DNA of 64,000 bases from assembly GCF_036417355.1 (NCBI RefSeq), contig NZ_CP143889.1, forward strand, positions 558,001-622,000, in the 5' to 3' direction. The DNA comes from Akkermansia sp. RCC_12PD (lineage in GTDB: Bacteria; Verrucomicrobiota; Verrucomicrobiia; Verrucomicrobiales; Akkermansiaceae). The translations under genes and the position numbers were made by a program. The notes beneath the pieces are model-generated. The model saw only the letters and a program-made list of their open reading frames with translations, had not been told where the DNA came from and ran no database searches. Shown piece after piece: positions 43,839 to 51,969 of the stretch (the stretch's first letter is position 1; every line of letters starts with the position of its first letter).

Positions 43839-44607
43839 TGGAAGGAGAAATATTCAGAAGCTCTTCAAGACGGGCCTTCAACTGTTCCGGAGTCAGGTTG
43901 CGCTCCAGCTTGCCGCCCACGGCCAGGGCAATGGCTCCCGTTTCTTCGGAAACCACCACCACCACACAATCGCTTTCCTCAGACATGCCTACGCCGGCAC
44001 GGTGCCGCAGCCCCAGGGTACGGTCGCTCATCTCCTTCTGGGAAACAGGGAACACGCAGGCGGCAGCAGAAATCCGGTCGCCGGAAATAACCACTCCTCC
44101 ATCGTGAAGAGCGGTTTTCGTATGAAAAATAGTCAGGGCCAGTTCCGGGGAAAAAATGGCGTCCAGCTTCACGCCGGAATCTTCAATGGGCTTCATGCTG
44201 ATACTCCGCTCAAAGGCGAACAGGGCGCCGAACCGCTGATTGGAAAGCTTGCTCACTGCCTTGCAGAAATTGTCCAGGAAGTCCACCCTCTGAAGCTTGG
44301 CGAAGGAGGAGAAAAACGGATGGCTACCCAGCTTCGCCAGCCCTACGCGCAATTCCGGCTGGAAAATCACCACCAGCGCCAGCGCCAGGCCCGGAGCGAA
44401 AATGCGCGTCAGGATCCATGAAATGACGTTCAACTGGAAGAAAAAGGCCAGTACCACCAGGGCCAGGAAACAGGCGAACAGCCCTACCATAATGCGGGCG
44501 CCGCGCGTCGCATGGAAGGCACGGTAAATCTGATACAGGAACACCCACAGGATGAAAATTTCAACGATCGCCCTGAGCGCATCCTTGATCACAATCCAGT
44601 CCCACAT
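43816..44607 (-). CDS. cdaA: Diadenylate cyclase CdaA
   Basis: A 263-residue membrane enzyme making c-di-AMP from two ATP. Three N-terminal helices (about 10-85: FILWVFLYQIY, IMVGLFACFLALVVLAFFF, PGLALALVVIF) are followed by QPELRVGLAKLG, the usual link into the DAC domain. The active-site motifs are ALHDGGVVISGDRISAAACVFPVS (DGG) and TLGLRHRAGVGMSEESD (RHR). I chose the ATG at 44607 over the GTG at 44613 because the -10 box ends directly at 44614, leaving 6 bases before this ATG. First gene of an operon with the CdaR-like ORF and bioD. Confidence 0.93.
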   Translation of the reverse strand: MWDWIVIKDALRAIVEIFILWVFLYQIYRAFHATRGARIMVGLFACFLALVVLAFFFQLNVISWILTRIFAPGLALALVVIFQPELRVGLAKLGSHPFFSSFAKLQRVDFLDNFCKAVSKLSNQRFGALFAFERSISMKPIEDSGVKLDAIFSPELALTIFHTKTALHDGGVVISGDRISAAACVFPVSQKEMSDRTLGLRHRAGVGMSEESDCVVVVVSEETGAIALAVGGKLERNLTPEQLKARLEELLNISPSNEKTAIA

Positions 44608-44613
44608 GGGCAC

Positions 44614-44642
44614 AAGCTACACAACAACCCAGATGATTGCAA
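44614..44642 (-). promoter_or_regulatory. Leaderless-type promoter of cdaA
   Basis: On the minus strand TTGCAA (44637-44642) and TAGCTT (44614-44619) are 17 bases apart, and the -10 box ends 6 bases before the ATG at 44607. Transcription would start at the ATG itself. Confidence 0.55.
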
Positions 44643-44663
44643 CACCGATCCTTTCCTTCCCTG

Positions 44664-44692
44664 TTGCTACGCAAAATGAAAACTGCTATAAG
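44664..44692 (+). promoter_or_regulatory. Leaderless-type promoter of the M28 peptidase gene
   Basis: TTGCTA (44664-44669) and TATAAG (44687-44692) are 17 bases apart. The ATG at 44699 begins 6 bases after the -10 box. Divergent from the cdaA promoter. Confidence 0.55.
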
Positions 44693-44698
44693 CGCACC

Positions 44699-45686
44699 AT
44701 GAAATTCCGGATATTTCCCTCTCTGCTATCCGCTGCGCTCATCCTCTCCATCTCCACGGGTTGCATCATCTCCCACTGCACCACGCCCGGGGACGAAACG
44801 GCACCAGCCTCCACCGTGCGGCCCGGACTGGAAAGAGAACTGAAAAAAGACGTCCGTTACCTGGCGAAAACCTGCCATCCCCGTCCGGCCGGCTATGAAA
44901 AAAACCAGGCCAAAGCCGTAGAATACATTGCCCGTTCCCTGGCGGACTCCGGAGCCAAAGTCACCTATCAGCCTTTCTCCGCGGACAAGCGTCCCTTCGT
45001 CAACGTCAGTGCCGTCTTCCCCGGAAAATCAGCCAAAAGAGTCATCGTAGGAGCACACTATGATACCTGCGGGGACACGCCCGGGGCGGACGACAATGCC
45101 AGCGGCGTGGCCGGGCTGCTGGCCCTGGGGCGCATGCTTAAAGGCATATCCCCCCCAATACACCATTGAGCTCATCGCCTACGCCAACGAGGAACCCCCG
45201 TACTTTGCCACGGAACACATGGGAAGCGCGCAGCACGCCCGGAAGCTTTACACGGAACAAATAGGCGTCAAAGCCATGATCTGCCTGGAAATGATCGGCT
45301 ACTTCTCCGACAAGGAAAACAGCCAGACCTATCCGGGGCCCGGCATGGGGACGCTGTATCCGGACAAGGGAAACTTCATCGCCATCGTAGGCAACTGGAA
45401 CAGCGTCAGGCTGGGCCGCGACATCCAGAAAAGCATGCGTCCCTTCCTTCCCACCGTCCGACTCAACCTGCCGCAGATCAAGGGCATGTGCATGGACTTC
45501 TCCGACCACCGCAACTTCTGGGCTAAAGACATGCCTGCCGTGATGATCACGGACACGTCCTTCTTCCGCAACCCGAACTACCACCAGCCCGGAGACCTTC
45601 CGGAAACGCTGGACTACCGCCGCATGGCCCAAGTGGTCTGCGGCGTCCACCAGGCCGTTCTGCATCTGGCGGCGGAAGAAAAATAA
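44699..45686 (+). pseudogene. M28-family aminopeptidase lipoprotein, frameshifted at a run of seven C
   Basis: Two overlapping frames encode one M28 Zn-dependent peptidase. The first runs from the ATG at 44699 (lipoprotein signal, SISTGC lipobox), through GAHYDTCGDTPGADDNASGVAGLLALGRML with the Zn-binding His and Asp, and stops at 45169. The second continues with YTIELIAYANEEPPYF (catalytic Glu-Glu) to YHQPGDLPETLDYRRMAQ and stops at 45684-45686. The shift is at seven C (45150-45156); with six C the product is a normal 328-residue protein ending at 45686. All other active-site residues are intact, so either this is recent, phase-variable, or a sequencing or assembly error. It was probably an exported aminopeptidase. 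Confidence 0.82.
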
Positions 45687-45708
45687 AGTCCCCGCGCCGT
45701 GCTCGGCG

Positions 45709-46362
45709 TCAAACGGCCTGGCCGTCCATAATCGTGATGATGCGGTCGCCCCGCCGGGCCAGGTGTTCGTCATGAGTCACGATCACCAGTGTTTTGCGGG
45801 ACTCGTCCGCCAGACCGAACAAAAGATCAAGGACTTCCGCGCCATTCTTCCTGTCCAGATTCCCGGTAGGTTCATCCGCAAAAATGATGGGGGCGTCATT
45901 CGCGAGCGCACGTGCAATGGCTACACGCTGTTGTTCTCCGCCGCTCAATTCGCCCGGCAGATGATTCAGGCGGTGGGACAGGCCCACACGGTCCATCAGT
46001 TCCGTGACATACTCCATGCGCGGCCTTTTACCGATGGAGGAAGCCAGGCAGGCGTTTTCCAGGGCCGTCAATTCCGGCATGAGCAAATAGTTCTGGAAAA
46101 TGAACCCCATGTTCCTGTTGCGGAAAATGGAGCGCCCCGTGGCAGACAGGGAGTAAATATCCGTGCCGTTGATCGTCACTTTGCCCTCCTGGGGTGTTTC
46201 CAGACCGGCGAGCGTATACATCAGCGTCGTCTTCCCGGCACCGCTGGGACCGCACAGGAACACCTTTTCCCCGGCGGCAATGTGCAGGTTCACCCCGTGC
46301 AGAATCTCAATGGACTTCTTGCCGATGGAATAGCTGCGGTGGAGGTTGGCGGCGGTAATCAC
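45709..46362 (-). CDS. LolD/MacB-like ABC transporter ATP-binding protein
   Basis: A 217-residue ATPase. Walker A GPSGAGKTT (about 38-46), signature LSGGEQQRVAIARAL, Walker B IIFADEPTGNLD and a switch His (VTHDEH) are all present. The start (ITAANLHRSYSIGKKSIEILHGVNLHIAAGEKVFLCG) is of the LolD/FtsE/MacB class that works with FtsX-like permeases. No permease gene adjoins it, so the partner is elsewhere; lipoprotein export, macrolide efflux or cell-division functions are all possible. It is 30 bases downstream of panC on the same strand. Confidence 0.88.
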   Translation of the reverse strand: MITAANLHRSYSIGKKSIEILHGVNLHIAAGEKVFLCGPSGAGKTTLMYTLAGLETPQEGKVTINGTDIYSLSATGRSIFRNRNMGFIFQNYLLMPELTALENACLASSIGKRPRMEYVTELMDRVGLSHRLNHLPGELSGGEQQRVAIARALANDAPIIFADEPTGNLDRKNGAEVLDLLFGLADESRKTLVIVTHDEHLARRGDRIITIMDGQAV

Positions 46363-46392
46363 GGAATTCAGTATAACGAAATGGCTGCCGGA

Positions 46393-47244
46393 TTAAAGTT
46401 CTATATTGTCGATAAGACGCACGTCGCCGAAATACACGGCGGCGGCCATCAGGGCCGGCTCCCGGTTCCCCTCCAGGGGCTGCATGGTCTCCGCGTCCAC
46501 AATCTCCAGGTAGTCGATCCGCGTGCCGGGAACGGCTTCAATCACCGCGGCGGCATGATCCTTCACTTCCCGGACTCCCGTCCCGTACCTGAACTCGTCC
46601 CTGGCCTGGAGCATGGCCTTCCGTATCACGACGGCCTGTTCCTTCTGCTCCGGAGACAGCCGGGCGTTCCGGGAAGAATAGGCAAGGCCGTTCTCATGCC
46701 GCACGATCTCCGCACCGTGGATGCGCACCGGAATATCCAGGTCGCGCACCATGCGGCGGATAATTGCCAGTTGCTGGTAATCCTTCTTCCCGAAGATGGC
46801 GTCCGTAGGCTGCACCAGGTTGAAAAGTTTGGCCAAAACCGTGCAAACTCCGGAAAAATGTCCCGGCCGTGACGCCCCGCACAGCGTAGTGGACAAAAAA
46901 CCTTCCTCCACGCTGATGCTGCGCTCTCCAGCATACATCTCTTCCGGAGCCGGGGAAAACACGTAATCCACTCCGGCGGCTTCGCACAACTCCAGGTCCT
47001 TCTCCGGAGTGCGGGGGTAGGTCAGCAAGTCGGAAGTGTTATTGAACTGGATGGGGTTGACGAAAATGCTGGCTACCACTACGCCGTCCTCCCCGGCCAG
47101 CTTCCTGGCCTGCTCCAGCAGGGAACGGTGGCCGCTGTGGAGAGCCCCCATCGTGGGAACGAGAACAACGGGATCATTCTGCCGGCGGTGTTTGGACAGG
47201 GCTCCCTTCAACTGAGCCTTGGTCGAAAAAGTTTGCATGCGCAT
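46393..47244 (-). CDS. panC: Pantoate-beta-alanine ligase
   Basis: A 283-residue enzyme forming pantothenate from pantoate, beta-alanine and ATP. Motifs are VPTMGALHSGHRSL (the HIGH-type nucleotide motif), SIFVNPIQFN, YTPRTPEKDLELCEAAGVDYVFSP-like region (here LLTYPRTPEKDLELCEAAGVDYVFSPAPEEMY), FGKKDYQQLAIIRRMVRDL (KMSKS-like) and LAYSSRNARLSPEQ. Normal length. Its start region is divergent from skp, and it may be the first gene in a pair with the LolD-like ATPase. Confidence 0.94.
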   Translation of the reverse strand: MRMQTFSTKAQLKGALSKHRRQNDPVVLVPTMGALHSGHRSLLEQARKLAGEDGVVVASIFVNPIQFNNTSDLLTYPRTPEKDLELCEAAGVDYVFSPAPEEMYAGERSISVEEGFLSTTLCGASRPGHFSGVCTVLAKLFNLVQPTDAIFGKKDYQQLAIIRRMVRDLDIPVRIHGAEIVRHENGLAYSSRNARLSPEQKEQAVVIRKAMLQARDEFRYGTGVREVKDHAAAVIEAVPGTRIDYLEIVDAETMQPLEGNREPALMAAAVYFGDVRLIDNIEL

Positions 47245-47294
47245 AAAGTGGCCTCATGATGACAAAAGTTCAATCCTGAAATATGGCTAGAAGA

Positions 47295-47322
47295 TTGACG
47301 CATGCCATTCCACATGTAAACT
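47295..47322 (+). promoter_or_regulatory. Promoter of the skp-lpxD pair
   Basis: TTGACG (47295-47300) and TAAACT (47317-47322) are 16 bases apart, with the skp ATG 26 bases downstream of the -10 box. Confidence 0.5.
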
Positions 47323-47348
47323 GGCAAAGTCAGAAGACGCTAAAAATT

Positions 47349-47984
47349 ATGAGATTCTTCAAAACAGCATTATGTGTATCCGCTGCAATGGCATTCAGCG
47401 CCACTGCCAACGCCGAACTGAAAGTAGCTACAGTGGACGTGCAGAAACTCTTTGCCGACTACTACAAAACGCATGAAGCCCAGGCGGAAGTGGACAAGGC
47501 GGCGCAGGCGGTCCAGCAGGATAACAACACCCGTGCGGAAAGCATCAAGAAGATGGAAGCCGATTTCACCGAAATGGTCAAAAAGCTCCAGGACCCTTCC
47601 CTGAATGAAAAGGACAAAAAAGACCTGGAACAGAAAGCCCAGATCACGCGCCAGCAGGCGATTGCCCTGGAACAGGAACGCCGCACTTTTGTGGAGCGCC
47701 AGCTCAAATCCCTTCAGGAACAAATGAAACTGCGTTCCACCAACATCATGGGTGAAATCACCAAGGTTGCGGAAGGCATCGCCACCAAGAGCAACTATGA
47801 CCTTGTTCTGGACAAGAGCGCCCAGGCTCTCCGTTCCAACAACGTCTTCGTTTACACCAAGCCCAGCATGGACATCACCCCCACCGTGATGAAGGAACTC
47901 AACAAGGATGCGCCCGCGGGCTTTGATCCTACCAAGAAAAAGACACCGGCCGTTCCCGCCGCGCCTGCGGCTCCGGCCAAGTAA
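47349..47984 (+). CDS. skp: OmpH/Skp-family periplasmic chaperone
   Basis: A 211-residue exported protein with a Sec signal (start at 47349, cleavage near ANAELK). The mature part starts with KVATVDVQKLFADYYKTHEAQAEVDK, typical of the OmpH trimer core, followed by a long charged coiled coil (about 45-135). It ends in a Lys/Pro/Ala-rich tail of about 20 residues. Skp binds unfolded outer-membrane proteins during transport to the BAM complex. lpxD follows by 39 bases, the usual skp-lpxD arrangement. Confidence 0.9.
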   Translation: MRFFKTALCVSAAMAFSATANAELKVATVDVQKLFADYYKTHEAQAEVDKAAQAVQQDNNTRAESIKKMEADFTEMVKKLQDPSLNEKDKKDLEQKAQITRQQAIALEQERRTFVERQLKSLQEQMKLRSTNIMGEITKVAEGIATKSNYDLVLDKSAQALRSNNVFVYTKPSMDITPTVMKELNKDAPAGFDPTKKKTPAVPAAPAAPAK

Positions 47985-48023
47985 CCCTTGACATTGCCCC
48001 CGGGAAGGCGGAATCATATCCGC

Positions 48024-49061
48024 ATGAAGCTTTCACTTGAAGCCGTGGCCGCCCTCACCGGGGGAACAATCCTCTCCGGCGATCCCGAACTGAATGTGTT
48101 CGGGGTCGCTTCTCTTCTCGACGCCACCCCGGAGGAAGCCTCCTTCCTGGGCAACGAGAAATACTTTGAAGATTTTCTGCATACTTCCGCGGGAATTGTC
48201 CTGGTGCCTCCGGGACTGCCCAAATATCCTGAAAACGTCGCATTTGTGGAAGTAGCCAATCCTTCCATGGCCTTCAACGCCCTGGTCAAATACTTCAAGG
48301 CTTCATCCTATAAATTCGTGCCCGGCATCCATCCCTCGGCCGTCATCGACCCTTCAGCGAAAATCAATCCGGACAAGGTCCGCGTGGGGGCTTACACCTG
48401 CATCGGCGCACACTGCGAAATCGGCGACGGCACGGACATAGGCAACGGATGTCAGATCGGTGACGGTGTCACGATGGGGGAAAACTGCCGCTTGCACGCC
48501 AATGTCACCATCCGCGAACGCTGCAAGCTCGGCAGTCGCGTCACCATCCAGCCTGGCGCCGTCATCGGTTCCGACGGCTTCGGCTTCCTAATGGGAGATA
48601 ATGGCCGCTATGTGGGCATCGACCAGGTAGGCATTGTGGAACTGGAGGACGATGTGGACATAGGAGCCAACACAACGATTGACCGCGCCCGGTTCGGCCG
48701 CACCGTCATCGGGGAAGGGACTAAAATAGACAATCTCGTCCAGATCGGACACAACGTCGTGGTGGGCAAGCATTGCATCATTGTCGCACTGTCCGGAATT
48801 GCCGGCAGCACGCATGTGGGGGACTACGTCACCATCGCAGCCCAGGTAGGCATTGCCGGCCATCTCAAGGTTGGTTCCAGATCCACGCTGGCGGCACAAA
48901 CGGGTGTTACGGCGAACATTCCGGAAAACGCTGCCTACTGGGGTACTCCCGCCTCCCCCTTCAAGGACGCTTGCCGCCAATTTGCGGCCCTCAGGAAGCT
49001 CCCGGCCCTCGTCAAGGAAGTCCATTCCCTCAAAAGGAAACTGGACTCATCCGGAAACTAG
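48024..49061 (+). CDS. lpxD: UDP-3-O-(3-hydroxyacyl)glucosamine N-acyltransferase
   Basis: A 345-residue enzyme adding the second acyl chain in lipid A synthesis. An N-terminal uridine-binding domain (about 1-95, LEAVAALTGGTILSGDPELNVFGVASL and EASFLGNEKYFEDF) is followed by a left-handed beta helix with many hexapeptide repeats and the catalytic His segment DNLVQIGHNVVVGKHCIIVALSGIAGSTHVGD. A C-terminal helix with HSLKRKL ends the protein. Start at 48024 fits the family. Confirms a lipid A-type outer membrane. Confidence 0.95.
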   Translation: MKLSLEAVAALTGGTILSGDPELNVFGVASLLDATPEEASFLGNEKYFEDFLHTSAGIVLVPPGLPKYPENVAFVEVANPSMAFNALVKYFKASSYKFVPGIHPSAVIDPSAKINPDKVRVGAYTCIGAHCEIGDGTDIGNGCQIGDGVTMGENCRLHANVTIRERCKLGSRVTIQPGAVIGSDGFGFLMGDNGRYVGIDQVGIVELEDDVDIGANTTIDRARFGRTVIGEGTKIDNLVQIGHNVVVGKHCIIVALSGIAGSTHVGDYVTIAAQVGIAGHLKVGSRSTLAAQTGVTANIPENAAYWGTPASPFKDACRQFAALRKLPALVKEVHSLKRKLDSSGN

Positions 49062-49119
49062 CAGGGAACAGGACAGCCCGGGGACGGAGCCTCAGAAAAA
49101 CGTCTCTGAAAACAACACT

Positions 49120-49911
49120 TCAGGCCTGGCCCGTTCCCCAGCGGCGGTGAAGAAACCGTTCCAAGGGAGAAAACAGAATCTTGTCCGACAGGAGTCCTAT
49201 CACCACAATCACGAACATAATGCCCACTACCTGATCCATCGCGTTCAGCTCACGCCCATAATGCAGAAGCTGACCCAGGCCGAACCCGGTCAGAATGGGC
49301 ACGAAAATTTCCGCAGCCATCAGGGAACGCCACGCAAAGGCCCAGCCCTGCTTCATGCCGCTCACCACAAACGGGGCGGAAGCGGGCAAGGTGACGTGGA
49401 TCAGGCAGTAAATGGGCCCGGCGCCCATCGTGCGGGCGGCCCTGGCATAAATGGGCGGCACGTTCCGCATGCCGTTGGCCGTAGCTAGAATGACGGACCA
49501 CAGGGTTCCCATAATCACCACAAACAGCATGGCGGACTCCGTCTGCCCGAACCACAGGGTAGCCAGAGGAACCCAGCATACGCTGGGCAGAGCCTGAAAC
49601 CCCAGGGAAACCAGACCCAGCGTATTCTGCATCAACTGGAATCGGGAACACAGCATGCCGAGGGGAATCCCCATCACCAGGCCAATGCCGTACCCCAGTC
49701 CCAGCCGCTTCACCGTAATCCAGGAAGCTTCTTCCAGAGCTCCGTCCGCAAAGGACGAGCGCAGATATTCCCACACCTCCAGCGGAGAGGGAAACAAATA
49801 AGGTTTCCAAACCTGCTCGTCACTCAAATACTGCCATACCCAGATGACGACAATGAAAAACACGAGAGAACATGCGTGGGCTCCCCATTTTGACCATCTG
49901 TTCCTGTTCAT
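49120..49911 (-). CDS. ABC transporter permease, sulfonate/nitrate/taurine type (SsuC-like)
   Basis: A 263-residue inner-membrane permease with about six helices and the EAA loop around AARTMGAGPIYCLIHVTLPASAPFVVSGMKQGWAFAWRSLMAAEIF, typical of the SsuC/TauC/NrtB group. The start overlaps the ATPase stop by 4 bases (ATGA). Together with the ATPase and binding lipoprotein it forms a complete importer. Family members import sulfonates, taurine, nitrate, thiamine precursors or similar; which one cannot be told from sequence. Confidence 0.9.
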   Translation of the reverse strand: MNRNRWSKWGAHACSLVFFIVVIWVWQYLSDEQVWKPYLFPSPLEVWEYLRSSFADGALEEASWITVKRLGLGYGIGLVMGIPLGMLCSRFQLMQNTLGLVSLGFQALPSVCWVPLATLWFGQTESAMLFVVIMGTLWSVILATANGMRNVPPIYARAARTMGAGPIYCLIHVTLPASAPFVVSGMKQGWAFAWRSLMAAEIFVPILTGFGLGQLLHYGRELNAMDQVVGIMFVIVVIGLLSDKILFSPLERFLHRRWGTGQA

Positions 49912-50696
49912 TTCGCAGCTCCTTTCAAATCACGGGTGATGCGGGACGACAGCAAGGCCAGATCCTGGCTGTTGATATCCCTGGGATGAGGCAGATCCAC
50001 GGAATACTCCTCGCAGATTCGTCCCGGATGCGGAGTGAACAAAATCACGCGGTCTCCCAGGCACACGGCTTCCCGCATATTGTGGGTAACAAAAATGATC
50101 GTCATGCCCCACCTGAGGTGAATATCCTGAATATCCTGATAAAGCTGTTCCCGGGTCATGGCGTCCAACGCGCCGAACGGTTCGTCCATCAGCAAAATGC
50201 GTGGATTCGTCGCCAGAGCACGGGCCAGGGCCACGCGCTGCTTCATTCCCCCGGAAAGCTCGTGAATGTGGGCGTGCATGCAATCCTGGAGCCCCACCAG
50301 CTCCAGATTCTTCTCTGCAATGGCCATGCGCGCGCCGCGCGTCAAACCGGGCACCAGCTTCAGGCCGAACATCACATTCCCCAGCACGTCCAGCCACGGA
50401 AACAGGGCGGACTCCTGAAACATCACAGTACGGTCCCGGCCCGGCCCGCTCACGGGAACACCGTCCAGTTCCACCGTGCCGGAAGAGGGGAACTCAAGCC
50501 CGGCGATAATATTCAGCAAAGTAGTCTTTCCGCAGCCGCTGGGGCCTACCAGGCAAACGAACTCCCCGGCCTTGATATTCAGGTTGATGCCCTCCAGGGC
50601 CTCCACCTTCCCCCGCCGTCCTTCAAACACCTTGGACACTCCGGCGATGCGCAGCTTGCATCCGCCCGGCCCGCAATGCTCTTCTCCCATAATCAT
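49908..50696 (-). CDS. ABC transporter ATP-binding protein (SsuB/TauB-like)
   Basis: A 262-residue ATPase with Walker A GPSGCGKTT, signature LSGGMKQRVALARAL, Walker B ILLMDEPFGALD and switch VTHNMREA. The start at 50696 is chosen because ATGA overlaps the stop of the binding-protein gene; a second ATG is two codons later. The sequence fits the nitrate/sulfonate/taurine ABC class. Middle gene of the importer operon. Confidence 0.92.
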   Translation of the reverse strand: MIMGEEHCGPGGCKLRIAGVSKVFEGRRGKVEALEGINLNIKAGEFVCLVGPSGCGKTTLLNIIAGLEFPSSGTVELDGVPVSGPGRDRTVMFQESALFPWLDVLGNVMFGLKLVPGLTRGARMAIAEKNLELVGLQDCMHAHIHELSGGMKQRVALARALATNPRILLMDEPFGALDAMTREQLYQDIQDIHLRWGMTIIFVTHNMREAVCLGDRVILFTPHPGRICEEYSVDLPHPRDINSQDLALLSSRITRDLKGAAK

Positions 50697-51739
50697 CCCT
50701 GCGTTTCCTCCTTCATGGCCAACTGTTTCTCCTCTACCGCCTCCGGTGTCACCAGGCCGGAAACGTCGGGAACCTCCTTCATGAATCCGGCATGATAGGC
50801 GTCCTGCACAAACTGCTGCAACTTGGGGATGAAAATCTTGTCCTTCATATGAATGCTCTTCCATGCCCGGGCAATCAATTCCGGTTCAACCTTGGAATGG
50901 GTAAGCTCCTCCAATTCCTTCACCACAATGGCCTGGGCCTCCTCCGGATTCTCCCGTATCCACTGGTTCAGCTCTTCATGCGCCTTCACGACGGCCTGCG
51001 CTACTTCGGGCTTCTCCTTCAAAAAATCAGCCCCGCACACCAATACCGTTGCTATGGAATCCTCCTCGTTCACCAGCACCCTTCCTTTGGCCATCATCAC
51101 TAAACGGCTCACCCAGGGCTCCACCGTCCAGACACCGTCCAGCTTCCCCTGGCGGAACAGGCTCAACTGTTCCGGATTAGGCGTAGGAAGAATCTTCACG
51201 TCTCCACCGCGCTGCGTCACGTGCAGGCCGCCTCGGGAAAACCAAGCGCGGGCGGAAACATCCTGCGTATTGCCAAGCTGGGGCGTGGCTATCACCTTGC
51301 CGCGGAAATCCTGCGGTTCCTTCAGGGAGGAATCCTCCGGCACCACCAGGGAGGCTCCTCCTTCTACAGCTCCGGCGATCATCCTGATATCCTGGCCGCG
51401 GGAGCGGACAAACGCGTTGATGGCTGGACTGGGTCCCACATACGTCAGCTCAATGGACCGGGCAAATACCGCCTCCATGGCGCTGGGTCCTGCGTTGTAC
51501 ACATACCAGTTGATCCTGACATCTTTCCCGGTAGCCTTCTTCACGCGCTCTTCAAACCACCCGTTCCCCTGTCGGGAAAAATGATGGGCCACCAGACCCT
51601 GCACGTGGGTCACATTCGGGAAATGACCGAAATTCAATTCAATCACATTCGCATCCTCCTCCTTCCCGTCCCGGCAGGAAACGAGAGGCAGGCAGAGGGA
51701 GGCGGCCAGAAACAACAAAGGAAATCTTGAAAAAAACAT
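50693..51739 (-). CDS. ABC transporter substrate-binding lipoprotein (SsuA/TauA-like)
   Basis: A 348-residue lipoprotein (lipobox LVSC at about 19-22) of the NMT1/THI5-SsuA class. Motifs are NFGHFPNVTHVQGL at the mature start, SIELTYVGPSPAINAFV, the DFRGKVIATPQLGNTQDVSARAWF segment (ligand-binding loop), and GKLDGVWTVEPWVSRL. Anchoring to the membrane is common in Bacteroidota-like and Verrucomicrobiota importers. First gene of the operon. Sulfonates or taurine would make sense in a mucus-dwelling organism, but this is a guess. Confidence 0.88.
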   Translation of the reverse strand: MFFSRFPLLFLAASLCLPLVSCRDGKEEDANVIELNFGHFPNVTHVQGLVAHHFSRQGNGWFEERVKKATGKDVRINWYVYNAGPSAMEAVFARSIELTYVGPSPAINAFVRSRGQDIRMIAGAVEGGASLVVPEDSSLKEPQDFRGKVIATPQLGNTQDVSARAWFSRGGLHVTQRGGDVKILPTPNPEQLSLFRQGKLDGVWTVEPWVSRLVMMAKGRVLVNEEDSIATVLVCGADFLKEKPEVAQAVVKAHEELNQWIRENPEEAQAIVVKELEELTHSKVEPELIARAWKSIHMKDKIFIPKLQQFVQDAYHAGFMKEVPDVSGLVTPEAVEEKQLAMKEETQG

Positions 51740-51920
51740 GGGATATCAAAAAAATGGTTGCAGGCTCACGGCATCTTGGCCGCACCCTTTCAGGCTCCGA
51801 CTAGCAGAAAAAGACATCTGCGGCAAGTTTCCGCATGTGACGACTTTTTCACAATGGACAGCCGGATTGCCGATTCTGTTGAAAAACTCCCCCATTCTGC
51901 AACCCGCAAAATCCGGTCTA

Positions 51921-51949
51921 TTGACAAGGACGTGCGTTCCCGCTACAAA
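51921..51949 (+). promoter_or_regulatory. Promoter of the 214-residue membrane protein gene
   Basis: TTGACA (51921-51926) and TACAAA (51944-51949) are 17 bases apart, and the ATG at 51970 is 20 bases beyond the -10 box. Confidence 0.6.
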
Positions 51950-51969
51950 AAAGCGCTATTTGCCCCTCT

